A stretch of DNA of 64,000 nt from Harmonia axyridis. Lineage: Eukaryota; Arthropoda; Insecta; Coleoptera; Coccinellidae. Numbering within the stretch: the first letter of the stretch is position 1; each line of letters opens with the position of its first letter. The stretch spans positions 37,135,506 through 37,199,505 of the forward strand of contig NC_059505.1 in NCBI RefSeq assembly GCF_914767665.1. Reading direction: 5' to 3'. Below, one piece after another: positions 48,777-60,390 of this stretch. The position numbers and the translations under genes were made by a program. The notes beneath the pieces are model-generated. The model was given only the letters and a program-made list of their open reading frames with translations, was not told the origin of the DNA and searched no databases.

Positions 48777-48863
48777 CCAAAAGACGTCCAGTATCTGCTG
48801 CTGAGACTAAACCAGTTAGAAAAATATTCTCTACCAAGGAGAAAAAGTCAATAGTTAGTAAAG
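48777..48863 (+). CDS. Internal coding exon, 87 bp, phase 1-1
   Basis: Strong acceptor ending at 48776 and donor GTGAGT at 48864. With the carried-over G it reads A-KRRPVSAAETKPVRKIF and STKEKKSIVSK, then leaves one base. As with the 96-bp exon, the length is a multiple of three and both ends are phase 1, which makes it skippable. Basic and Ser-rich, no domain. Confidence 0.85.
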
Positions 48864-49686
48864 GTGAGTCAAAATTACTTTGTTAACTATGTTCTTTTAT
48901 ATTATACCTGCGTCATAACTCAGATAAATATGCTCGAAGTAAATTCAAAATCAGGATAATGATCTTTTCGCTTATTGTTGACAAGGAAAATCCAAAAATT
49001 CGAATTACTGAAGAATCAAAAACCTATAGCAACCTTTTGAACACTTTTAAAACGCTAGAATCCCGGCTAGCATATTATTTCATATTTATTCTAAACTCAC
49101 GTTTTTAGTTCATAGAACAAAAATAATGGTACAGTTATGATAAGAAAATTCACTTTTATCTAGTAATAGAGAGCGAAACTTTGCATAAATAAAATCCTTC
49201 AATTTATGCTGAATATTGATCAGCACCAGAGAGCGAAAGTTGTCAGAAGCGTAAAAATTATGAATCAACTTTTCTAAAATATGAAAAGTAATCAATGGAG
49301 ATTTTAATAGTGCACAGCGAAATTAATTACTCTGTTGGTATGCAATTAGCAGTCGGAATTCGCAACTAGATATAGATTGTTGCGAACAATACTCGAATAT
49401 TTTCAGTTTTTTTCGTCCTTAATCAATATCCAAGGACGTTTTCTTCATAGAGAACACCGTTATTCTTGAATTCAGATTGTAGTGTACTCGTAAATTACTT
49501 CGAGTATATGGATCGACTAAATAAATTTATGGTTTAATGACTTCCATAGAAAAAGTACATAGGGGTTGAATCGGGACTGCGTGGAGGCACTATTACTCTT
49601 CAATTAAAACCAGGAAGGTACTGCAGTTTAGGCACCAAAAATTTGGAATAACTCTATTGCTATCAACTAGTTTCGAATATATCAAA
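48864..49686 (+). other. Intron, nothing recognised
   Basis: Start of an intron that runs past the end of the window (over 15 kb). Confidence 0.5.
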
Positions 49687-50621
49687 AGGATGTTTTTTTT
49701 AGAGGTATAGAACTTTATATTGCAATAAAACAACGATGTATTATTCGATTGACATGAATTTTATTTATCCGCAAGATAATCTTGTGGCATTACATTTTAA
49801 ATATGATTTCTGGCATATGACCGCCACGGCTGGCTCGGATGTAGTCCAATCTGGACGTCCAATTTTCGATGACTTTTTCCAACATTTGTGGCCGTATATC
49901 GGCAATAACACGACGAATGTTGTCTTCCAAATGGTCAAGGGTTTGTGGTTTATCCGCATAGACCAATGACTTTACATAACCCCACAGAAAGTACTCTAGC
50001 GGTGTTGAATCACAAGATCTTGGAGGCCAATTCACAGGTCCAAAACGTGAAATTAGGCGGTCACCAAACGTGTCTTTCAATAAATCGATTGTGGCACGAG
50101 CTGTGTGACATGTTGCGCCGTCTTGTTGGAACCACAGCTCCTGGACATCATGGTTATTCAATGCAGGAATTCAGGAAAAGTTAGTAATCATGGCTCTCTA
50201 CCGATCACCATTGACTGTAACGTTCTGGCCATCATCGTTTTTGAAGAAGTACGGACCAATGATTCCACCAGCCCATAAAGCGCACCAAACAGTCAGTTTT
50301 TTTGGATGTAACGGTGTTTCGACATACACTTGAGGATTAGCTTCACTCCAAATGCGGCAGTTTTGTTTGTTGACGTAGCCATTCAACCAGAAGTGCTAAA
50401 CAAAATAAAATGGACGTAGTGCGCGATACGTATTAGGCACAGAACCATTATTTTCGAAATAAAATTGCACTATTTGCAAGCTTTGTTCAGGCGTGAGTCT
50501 ATTCATGATGAATTGCCAAACCAAACTGAGAATAAATCACTTGACAGCTGTTAAATCGGTCGCCATCTTGAACAGTAATGCCAACTCAAATTTATGTACC
50601 TCGAAAAAAAAACACCCGTTA
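49687..50621 (-). mobile_element. Rosa-type (DD41D) element, internally deleted, copy 4
   Basis: The best-preserved catalytic frame of the four (50161-49790): QQDGATCHTA, SRFGPVNWPPRSCD, but the third Asp is Glu (STPLEYFLWG). The N-terminal deletion is shared; here GATGAAGC at the junction is also gone, removing the first catalytic Asp. The right end is ACACCCGTTA; the left tip is eroded. Confidence 0.85.
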
Positions 50622-51547
50622 TAATACATTTTAATCTTCTCGTGCATTTTTTATGCTTATCATATAAACCAATCGAATAGTCGCCAAAAAATCTGATTTA
50701 GATAATGAAAACTTGAAATATATGTACATAAAAAAATCAAAAGAAGGTTACCGCTATCTTTGAAAATGGAAAATAGAGCAGTTGCTTCAATTTCATTTTA
50801 TATCAAACGACATCGCCTTCAGTAGGAGAACATAACATCAGAGACATAAATTTAAATGAGAAGAACCTGAAACAAAAACAAATAATTCAAATCTATCAGA
50901 AATCGTCAATTACGTAAAATCATATGCAACGTTTCTTGAACCTGTGAACAAACCCAAGTTACCTATACGAAAAGAACAATAAAGTAGGTCTATCTAAAGT
51001 GTTATGCGTAGGCTATTGAATAGGTAAAAGTGTTCCTCTGTTATTTCATTTCCTCTAGATTCTTTATATGCAAGGATTCGAATTTCTCTTGTAGCTCCTT
51101 GTCAAAATGAGTGATTTAATGTATACGGTTCACACGTTTTCACCTTTCTTAGCAGATCTCGAGAATTTTATTGTTTTTAACTTCATTTGTTTTGAATAGG
51201 GTGTAAAATGATGCAATTTGGGAATTTTCAACAGAGCAACTTGATCAAACAAATGCGTGGTTTCCATCAAAATGCGAACTGATAGATTTTTCAGATCTGG
51301 CCAAATTTCTTATGACTTAACTTTGTTGGATTTTCATCTTCAGCAGGAAACATCCTATATAATTGAATTCAAATAATACGATGAACACAAAATGAATCTA
51401 GATATCTATCTTATTATTTCGAAAAAAGACCTCGGAAGTCCTTGAAGTCTTATAATTCTCGAGATGCTTTCAGTGAGCATCGAATTTGGGACACCCTGTA
51501 CATGTATCGCTCTTGAAGAAGCCTATGTTGAAATGAGAATATTCACC
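50622..51547. other. Intron, nothing recognised
   Basis: No supported feature. Confidence 0.5.
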
Positions 51548-51643
51548 TTTCCTATAACCTAAAAAACATTTTAATCTTAGTTCTTCTTTATTTTCATTTC
51601 TTAATTTCCTCATCTTGAAGAATATTACCTACATTTCAATATA
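51548..51643 (+). repeat. Direct repeat on the left of the foldback element
   Basis: TTCTTCTTTATTTTCATTTC, TTAATTTCCTCATCTTGAAG and neighbours recur at 52558-52652 on the other side of the element. Confidence 0.75.
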
Positions 51644-52552
51644 CACTGTGTCCGTAAAGTATGGAACAAATTCATTTTAAGCTAAACAGACCATTTTAAG
51701 AAATAATCCTGAAACAAGTCGATTTTTTATTTTAATTAACCGTATTTTAAAATAATAGTCTAATGTATAGGGTGAATTACTTTCGAGTAATGACGCCACC
51801 GTCATTTTTTTTAAATTGAACACCCTCATTTTGTCTCAATTTTCCGATTACTCTAGCTGAGCTGATTCCAAAAATGTATCAGATGTTGATTCCAATTGGT
51901 ACAGGGTGGACAAAAATACAATAGTTTTGTGTGTGCTAATTAAGTAACTCGTAACATTCTTTATTAGTTAAATTAACAATATTATCAAAAATACTTATTG
52001 TCTAGCGTCAATTGGTTTGATTGTAACACCCTGTAGTTTGTTACATTTTTAGATTAATAAAATGAGCTGTTTCCAAACATGTTTGGTGCTTGTGGTCTAG
52101 CAGACAGAATATGAAAGAAATTATTTCTTATTTTTATACATTTTTATTAATTTAAAAATGTAACAAACTACAGGGTGTTACATTAAAACCAATTGCCACT
52201 AGACAATAAGTTTTTTTTGATAATATTGTTAATTTAACTAATAAAGAATGTTACGCGTTACTTTATGAGCACACACAAAACTATTGTATTTTTGTCCACC
52301 CTGTACCAATTGGAATGTGATACATTTTTGGAATCAGCTCAGCTAGAGTAATCGGAAAATTGAGACAAAATGGGGCTGTTCCATTTGAAAAATGACGGTG
52401 GCGTCATTACTCGAAAGTAATTCACCCTGTATATTAGATTATTATTTTAAAATACGGTAAATTAAAATAAAAAATCGATGTGTTTCAGGATTATTTCTTA
52501 AAATGATCTGTTTAGCTAAAAATGAATTTGTTCCATACTTTACGGACACAGT
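51644..52552. mobile_element. ~0.9-kb foldback element with ~400-bp arms
   Basis: The ends CACTGTGTCCGTAAAGTATGG (minus its last base) and the mirror CATACTTTACGGACACAGT. The arms match almost along their full length through GTAATGACGCCACCGTCA, GGTACAGGGTGGACAAAA and TACAGGGTGTTAC, leaving a loop of ~100 bp near 52060-52140. No coding capacity. Confidence 0.85.
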
Positions 52553-52557
52553 TTATA

Positions 52558-52652
52558 TGTTCCTCTAACCTTAAAAACTTTATAACTTCAGTTCTTCTTT
52601 ATATTCATTTCTTAATTTCCTCATCTTGAGGAACAGTACATTTCATTCTATG
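52558..52652 (+). repeat. Direct repeat on the right of the foldback element
   Basis: Second copy of 51548-51643, about 85-90% alike by eye, far longer than any target-site duplication. Confidence 0.75.
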
Positions 52653-53798
52653 CTAAGTAGGTAGAGTATAGAAAACATCACATGGTAAATTATAAATCAC
52701 TCAAACGAATTTCTATGTAGCATAAAGCTAGTTCTTCTGTTTTCATCTATGAGTTTTTGCGTTGAAATCTTCTCACTGATAATTTATTACTTCTGACACG
52801 TTCTCTCAAGATTACCGCACTTAAATTATCACCAAATGAACTTCTAGAAACTTCTTGTGAGAAACGTACGCCATTATTGTTATTGGAACATAGAATATAC
52901 GCACTCTTGTTTTCTCGGATACAATCTCCGCTACCATTTGATTAACACTTCCTTCAGTACCATCGCAAAAAGTACCGCACTTTGTCTTTGTGATGTCGTG
53001 AGTACTCCTAATTACCGGCTCATGAATTATAACATAGCTAATTAGGCGCTGGCTAGATCCACGATTGGAACGGCGTTATGAATTTTCGTTATCTGTTCGT
53101 CTAATTGCAGCTTTCACGTCTAGATTGGTCAAAATCACGGTCGGTTAACATTCGATGGTGATTGCGTGGAAAGTTCGAAATGGTTTCAGTTTTAGAATCT
53201 TCTTATCACGCGATCTGTTGCATACGAAGAGCCAGCTGCTTGAAAGCGGCTTTAGAAACGGCCAAATAGGTAGTTTTGCGAACATCAGCTCGGAGAAATT
53301 GATATACAAAATTGGGTTTTTTTTGCGAAAAATTTTATGTGGTTACATATTCTGAAACGAAAAGAGTCAAGATCTTTCCTACTTCTTCAATTTGAACTTC
53401 GCAATTCAAAATGCAACTAGTGACACTGCACTAGGACTACTGAAAAACACCTAAGACAAGGGATACCTAAAGTCAAAAGTGATAGTCAGCTCAAATAAAT
53501 CCATTGAATGATCAATACTGAAATATATGACAGTTTGAGCAATCTTTGGCAGTGACAATATAAACATTCTCGAATCACGAAGTTTCAGTACAAACAGAAT
53601 AGTATAGAGTTTATGCAGAGAGTTGATGCAGGTACTTACGCATTCCTTCCTGGGAATGATAATACACTCAACAGAATTATACCATCATTTGATTGAATTG
53701 AATAGAAACATCAAAGAAAATGTTACTCCTTTATAAAGCCACTAACGTATTGGTTTCCAACATAAAAAAGCAATTTCTATAAATTAATACAATGATAT
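52653..53798. other. Intron with a less AT-rich unique stretch
   Basis: 52800-53340 is less AT-rich, free of transposon ends and contains TAATTA-type sites (CCTAATTACCGG, AGCTAATTAGGCGC). Possibly regulatory, but there is no direct evidence. Confidence 0.3.
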
Positions 53799-54998
53799 AT
53801 TAGCCAATTGAATAATTCAAAAAACAACTGTAACTAAGTGGTTTCAGAACCAAGTATGGTTGGTGTGTAGTTATTTTTGTTATTTGAAAAAAGGTGGAAA
53901 ACAAAAGAATTTCGTGTGCTGATAAAATATTGCTTTCTGAAGGAAAATATACAGTTGAAGCAAAATCTTGGCTTAATGAAGAGTTTCCGGGGTCTGCACC
54001 AGGAAAATCAACCATCATTGATTGGTATGCTAAGTTTAAACGTGGTGAAATGAGCACCGAAGACGGCGAACGCAGTGGACGCCCAAAAGAGGCTATCATC
54101 GAAGAAAAATCAAAAAAGTTCACAAAATAATTTTGAATGACTGTAAAGCGAAGTTGATCGAGATAGCAGACATTGTGAAGATATCATCTGAACGTGTACA
54201 TCATATCATTCACGAATATTTGTACATGATAAAGCTGTGTGCAAAATGGGTGCCGCGCTAGCTCACAATTGATCAAAAGCAACAACGTGTTAATTATTCT
54301 GAGCAGTGTTTGAAGCTGTTTGAGTGAAATAAACCTGAATTGTTGCGTCGATATGTGACAATGGATCCATCATTTCACTCCGGAGTCAAATTGACAGTTA
54401 GCTGAGTGGACTGCACACGATAAACCGAATCCAAAGCGAGGAAAAACACAACAGTCAGCTGTCAATGTTGTGGCATCAGTATTCTGGGATGCGCAAGGTA
54501 TAATATTCATTGATTACCTCCAAAAGGGCCAGGCCATCAACAGCGATTATTACATTGCGTTATTGGATCGTTTAAAGGATGAAATCGTTAAAAAAACTGC
54601 CCCATTTGAGGAAAAAGAGGTGCTGTTTCATCAGGACAATACGCCGTGTCAGAAATCAATGAAAACAATGGCAAAATTGCATGAATTGGCCTTCGAATTG
54701 CTTCTGCATCCACAGTATTTGCAAGATCTGGCCCCCAGTGACTTTTTCCTTTTCTCAGCTCTCGAAAGAATGCTCGCTGGAAAGAAATTTGGCGCAAATG
54801 AAGAAATAATCACCGAAACTAAGGCCAATTTTGAAGCGAAAGACAAATCGTGCTACAACAGTGGTATCAAACAGTTGGAAGATCGCTATAATCGCTGTAT
54901 CGCCCTCGAAGGCAACTATTATATTATATGTTGAATAATAAAATCGAATTTTGCCAAAAAAAATGTGTTTAACTATGTTATAACTCTATGGCCTGTTA
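53799..54998 (+). mobile_element. Mariner, irritans/Himar-like, nearly full-length copy 3
   Basis: 1.2 kb between TA-TTAGCCAATTGAATAATTC and ...GGCCTGT-TA. Coding order: ENKRISCADKILLSEG, APGKSTIIDWYAKFKRGEM (DNA-binding part, to 54130), a frameshift, then EIADIVKISSERVHHII, a stop after KWVPR, and a deletion at the first catalytic Asp (MDPSFHS for MDETW). From 54470 a 154-codon frame has SVFWDAQGIIFIDYLQKG, FHQDNTPCQKS (second Asp) and QDLAPSDFFLF (third Asp) with 34 residues between. Inactive. Confidence 0.9.
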
Positions 54999-56489
54999 TA
55001 CAAACAAGACACCGTTGTTCACATAAAAATGGTCTTTACTTTTGTGGAATCTTTTACTTCAAAATCTCCAGATATCCAGAGCCTGCTTCCTAATACAACC
55101 TCGGAAACAAGTAATCTCGATTACCCTTCAACTTTCCCTATCTCGAGATCCTGAAATCGGAATCTGAAGAAAGTTTCTTAGTGTTTTGCGGACTTTCAAT
55201 ATCAGATAACCTATCCTTTCATAGAAGTACCCGAGAACGGTCAAAAGATCAGGTTCAGGAAAGTAAAAGTGAAAATTTGCATGATGACCGTTCTATGAAC
55301 GGTCAGGTGTTGTTCTAATCCATCCAAATGTTTATTCATAAAACGTTTAACGAAAGAATTTAGACCATAGGCTGCCGAACTCGATCGGAGTATTGTACCT
55401 ACACGGTTGTTGATTTTTATGAACGGGTTATGTAAAGTAAACATAGGTGCGTTATTATTATGAAAAGTTTATTACTCAAAATTTCAACGTAATAATACCT
55501 TTCGTGATTGGTCGATAACTGTGTATTTCGTGATCTTTTGTAGGTTGAATATGTTCGGGAACTGATTGTTGAGTCGAAATGCAGTCGACCAAGTGTTTCT
55601 TGCGAGATTTTCGTACATAATAAAGAAGTCATCGGTATACTCACGTTTTTTTTTTCTAGAACAAGAACAGTGAATGAAATTTCTGTGGAAGATTTGACTG
55701 TCATAATTATGACTTGTAAGTAAGATGCATAGAAAACCTGGTGTGCCTACTTATACCTGTAAAATTCTCAGACAAAACGGGAGATTTTTTTGATTTATAT
55801 CTACCAGATTTCGAGGGATCGCGTCTATTTCAGATGGCGCATACAGCGTTTATATTTGACATTTCTCTCGATTCTTGACCCTCGTGAACTTACCTATAGA
55901 GTATAGAACAATACTATTTTATAAACTTTGCGCGTGACAATCTTCTATAGTCTGTCATTATATTCCATTCATTTCATTAAAAAAAAATTAATAGGACTAA
56001 ATTGTAATTTATTGAGAAAGTTTGTAAAGTATTTCATTTTTAAATGGCACCAGGCAGATAGCGGGAATTCGAAAATTTTTGAAGAGCGCCACCTTACAGA
56101 ACTCTGGTTAAACTGAACACCAAAGCAACAGGTGGATATCTTAAAAAGTCTGAAACTAAATCGAATCTGTGCACACATCAGGTTTTCTATGCATCTTACA
56201 TGTGGGATAGGTGACATGTTAGTTTAAAATCTTCAATGAGAGAGTATTTTCATTTTGAGCAACTTTTTAAGAACCTTCAGATCAACCCTTGGAGAATGGT
56301 AGTTCTCACAAAAATTTTGCTACGTTGCCACGTCAATCGAAAATGATAGAAAATCATTATTTTTTCGAGAATTATCTACCCCTTTATGCTGAAAATATGG
56401 ACTCATACATTATTTCAACAGAGGATTTCTGCGGTCACAAGAAACACTTTGCACTCCATTACCTAACCAAAGGTTGAAATGATATATCT
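54999..56489. other. Intron, nothing recognised
   Basis: No supported feature except a short piece like the 45.7-kb tandem repeat near 56310. Confidence 0.5.
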
Positions 56490-56672
56490 TATATATTTGA
56501 AAAAACTTCAGTGTACAGGTTTCCATGAGTGGCATAGCTCTCTATGAAACTTTAAAATGGCTACATATTTTCATTTAGGTGGAATCATAATAAATAGTAA
56601 AGGAAAATGTGTCCGTTTAGACCTCAGGAATCTACTGTTAAAATAAAGATACTACTCAAATACTCACCCTGT
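56490..56672. mobile_element. Right-end fragment of the CAGGGTGAGTC element family
   Basis: Matches 21310-21492 (AAACTTCAGTG, AAAATGGCTA, TACTCACCCTGTATA). Confidence 0.65.
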
Positions 56673-56789
56673 ATATTGACGCTTCGTAGTCGTTTGGATC
56701 ACAGCTGGTGCTCCTTAAAATTCTCATCTACTTCTTATATAAATAACTATTGTCGATTATGAATTCATTTTATATCAGTTGTCTTCAAT

Positions 56790-57376
56790 CATAGAGTAAT
56801 AAACATAGAGGGAGTATACGCAATTTTTTCATGTCCCCCAACATGGTTAGATTACGTTGTCGGATTGTGATATATTTACAAATCCACAATTTCACTATAT
56901 CGTTATGAATGTATATTATATTGAATGAAATATATTTATTTGAGTGATTTTCAATTGAATATGCGAATTTGAATATTTGGAATCCGATATTTTTCCTAAT
57001 TGTCGAATTTATAATAAGCAGAATATTTATTATTTTCTGTATCTACCTGCTGAAATCCAAGGTTTGGCAATTTTTGCTCTCCTAGTGTCATCGGTTGTTT
57101 CACGTCGTTTGGCGCGCTTGAAGTTTGTTTTCTGAGTTTCTGATTTATTTAGGTATTAATTTCAATATATTTTGAGTTAATATGAAACGTTGATTCACTA
57201 TGGGACATAAGAAAAGCGTTCTTTGTGGAGAAACTCGCGAATTGATTGAAATATCGTATCACTGATATGTTTTCATTTTCGCGCGCTTCATATCAAATTT
57301 GATAGTTCATGTTGGGGACAAAATTTGCTTACTGAAAATGACATATTCTCTCTCCATCTATCTTCATTACTCTGAG
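56790..57376 (+). mobile_element. P-superfamily-like MITE, copy 4
   Basis: 587 bp with perfect 8-bp direct repeats TCTTCAAT at 56782-56789 and 57377-57384. The THAP-like start at about 57200 (MGHKKSVLCGETREL) has lost the first Cys. Confidence 0.85.
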
Positions 57377-57384
57377 TCTTCAAT

Positions 57385-58010
57385 GAATTTATTATGTAAG
57401 TATAGAGTCTCCGAAAATGAATTTTCTAAATGACAATCCATAATTTTCAGTCTTCATCAAAATCCTCAGAGAATCAAGTTAGATAAATCAAGTGACTTCA
57501 GTGTTGAAACTTGATTCTATTTCTGATTTCTCTATGACGAATAGTCGATGACTCAAATGCGCCTGACTCTTCTTTCTGGAACCTGTAAATTCAGATTCGT
57601 TCACCACGTCCATCTATCTTTTTTAAGGTAAATCTGCCTTTGTTTCTTTTCGGTGGAACTGTGTTCTTCTGGTCAGCTAACCAGGTATTCCGTTAAGCGG
57701 TCAGATACCGTGCAATGAAATTATAAATTATTCCGCTAATGAGATCTGATCAACAAAAAGCAGTTCGAGTTTAGTGCATTATTATTCTTGAAGCACTCTA
57801 GAAAGTGCAGAACGTATCTTTCGATTCGAGCAGTAACTTTAATACTTGCTGAATTTATTGTTTGAGGAGTCGTAGCCATAAAGATTCATTATAAAGTTAT
57901 ATTGCCTTTTTTATTGAAAGCAGAAATGAATGGACTCGTACCGATAAAAAATGTGAGCACTCATACACACTTGGAAAATATAGGGAACGGACTAAATCTC
58001 AACGAAGATT
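57385..58010. other. Intron, nothing recognised
   Basis: No supported feature. Confidence 0.5.
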
Positions 58011-58758
58011 GTGGTGTACAACTTTGCTTCCTATTAAGTGGTATCCGAAATAAATAGATCGTAGATGTCATACAATAAGCTTAGGTATTTGTAAACGTAA
58101 CGCCATCGAAATATTAGTCGATTTGTGTCTGCATCATAAAGTTTTTCTCGATTAAACATGTCAGCTTATGAGCCAAATTCTCGTCATTTGCGGGAGGTTT
58201 TAATTTTCTGCTTTATTATGAAGAAATCTGCGGCTGAGGCTCATTGAATGCTCTCAAATACCTATGGTGAGGCCGCTATTGGTGAAAAAACGTGCCGAGA
58301 GTTGTTTTAAAGCTTCAAGAACAGTGATTTTGATGACCAGCATGGCGGTGGAAGAGAGAAGGTTTTCGAAGATGCAGAATTGGAGGTATTACTTGATCAA
58401 GGCTCGTGTCAAACGCAATAAGAATTGGCAGGATCATTGGGAGTGACGCAACAAGCCATTTCAAAACGCCTGAAAGTCATGGGAATTATTCAGAAACAAG
58501 GAAATTGGATGCCGTACGAGTTGAAGCCGAGAAATGTTGAACGGCGTTTGTTTGCTTGTAAACAGCTGCTTGCAAGGCAAAGAAGACGATAAATGGGTTC
58601 ATTACTATAATTGCAAGCGCAGAAAATCATGGGGATATTCCGGCCATGCATCCACGTCGACGGCCAAATGGAATATTCACAGTTGCAAGGCCATGCTCAG
58701 TATTTGGTAGAACCAGCTCGCCGTAGTGTATTATGAGTTGTTAAAACCGACTGTAGTT
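58011..58758 (+). mobile_element. Mariner, mauritiana/Mos-like, 3'-truncated copy 2
   Basis: Starts GTGTACAACTTTGCTTCC and codes SAYEPNSRHLREVLIF in broken frames, ending with VVYYELLKP (about 58733-58758). It is truncated close to the same place as copy 1 but ~30 bases later, and it carries its own deletions (the ACGAGAAATGG region is shortened to GACGATAAATGG). Confidence 0.8.
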
Positions 58759-59498
58759 CATTTTCTCTTAAACCCTTTGGCAGATTTTAGCAATTATTTT
58801 TCTCATGAGTAGCGTGATTTCTCGGGAATCCTCATTCACCCCGTTTTTTGTTATATACAGGGGTGAACAAAAAAAAGAGAAAAGTAAGGTTTTATTCAGA
58901 ACACCCTTTGGAGTGATTCGTTGTCAGACTAGACTGTTTACGAACATTCAGATGTTGCCTCATCTTTTCTGAAAATGTCTCCTTTTTATTTATTACGATA
59001 TTTTCAAGAGAAATCACAGTACTTCATATGGTACCATTGTTGAACGACAAATTGATGTTTTGAATTGCTCTTTAATTTAATTTCATTTGATACACTGAAC
59101 TAAAAGTGTACATAAATTTTATGAAAAAGTTGACTGTTCTGATGAATTCACTTATCATTTCCCAACAGATAAGCAGAAACATTAATGCAATGAAAAATCA
59201 TTATTCCTTATTTCTTACCCTTAGACACATTAACAAACCGTTCTTCTTGATATTTACTTGTCCTACCTCTAGAACAGGATACGATAGTCTTATTTACAGA
59301 ATTAATTTCTAGTATAACTTTGAAAACACACCTCAAGCACATGAGTGTTTCTTTCACGGCTTGACTCGTTTTTGAAATGTTTGTATAAATGTAAAAAAAA
59401 ATGGATAATATTGACTTTTTATTGAAATATAAACATTTCAAGCAACCACATAACATTCAATTTGAAATAAACATATCATCAATGACAACAAACCAAAA
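58759..59498. other. Intron, nothing recognised
   Basis: No supported feature. Confidence 0.5.
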
Positions 59499-59914
59499 TC
59501 GACGAGAACCTCCAACGTCCAACAATTTGACAGCCTGAACAAACGTCAAACAGACTGTCATTCATGACAGATAATATTCAGGTATACCAACACAAACGCC
59601 AAATCGAACCAATCCACTTCCGCAGTGACCAATTTGTCCTGCTGGATCACCTGGGAACTTCTCCAACCGATTGTGCCATTCCCTAAAGAAAGTCCGATGG
59701 TGAGGAGCACCATCGTCTGCGGTGAGGCAGTCGCTTACCGTTGTCTGTTCGAAGAACCTCCAGCTCTCTTACCGGTAGTCCGCTTCAAGATCGGCGTGTT
59801 AAAACGTCTACACCGGCTGTCGGTGAAGATAAGACATAAGTGCCACTTATGGGACCGCTCCGTAGGTTCTCTTCGTTTTTTAGTGCAAGTGTGGTTGATG
59901 TTAATAATAACAGT
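59499..59914 (+). promoter_or_regulatory. GC-richer promoter-like island and 5'UTR of the alternative first exon
   Basis: Composition changes sharply near 59500 (ACCTCCAACGTCC...) and stays GC-richer up to the exon. A stop in the exon's frame at 59837 limits translation to ATG 59849 or 59915. CAGGTATACCAACA at 59579-59592 is shared with the island at 7.6 kb. The TSS could not be fixed. Confidence 0.5.
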
Positions 59915-60038
59915 ATGGGGGTCAGAGGGAAGAAGAACAAGTTCAACAGTGATCTAGATATTTTCACCGGTGATACGGAAGTGCTGAAGGGCAAGAACTA
60001 CCTGTGGACTTCCTTGAAGATACAGAAGAATAAAAAAG
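59915..60038 (+). CDS. Alternative first coding exon (MGVRGKKNKFNSDLD...)
   Basis: ATG 59915 (AACAGTATGG) reads MGVRGKKNKFNSDLDIF, TGDTEVLKGKNYLW and TSLKIQKNKK, then one base before donor GTAATG (60039). This is phase 1, as for the other first exon at 42001 and all neighbouring acceptors. An upstream in-frame ATG at 59849 would add 22 residues. TAG at 59883 could serve as an acceptor, but the frame would then not fit a phase-1 donor upstream, so a first exon is the better reading. The partner exon lies beyond the window. It could also belong to a separate gene starting here. Confidence 0.6.
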
Positions 60039-60390
60039 GTAATGGTTGTGGATTGAGGTCGGATGGTGTTTGATGCCTTGATTGCTTTGGATATCTGGAA
60101 CGTGGAATTATCTAAGAAATGTGAAATTTCGCAAAAATTATTTATAAAACTTTCATTGATATATTTTTCATTTCTTGGTAATGTTAGTATTATTATTTTT
60201 TATATCACAGTTTAGGCTATCATCTGTAAGCAATTATTTTAACCAGAAGAAAAATGATCAAAAAAACAAGTAGCTTATGTCCTTAGCAGTCGAAATTCAT
60301 CAAAAAAAACTATACCCTAGTAAGAAGCCAACACATCAAATAACTACGTACACAAAGACAAATACGATTCAGACTTTTGTATTTTTTTTT

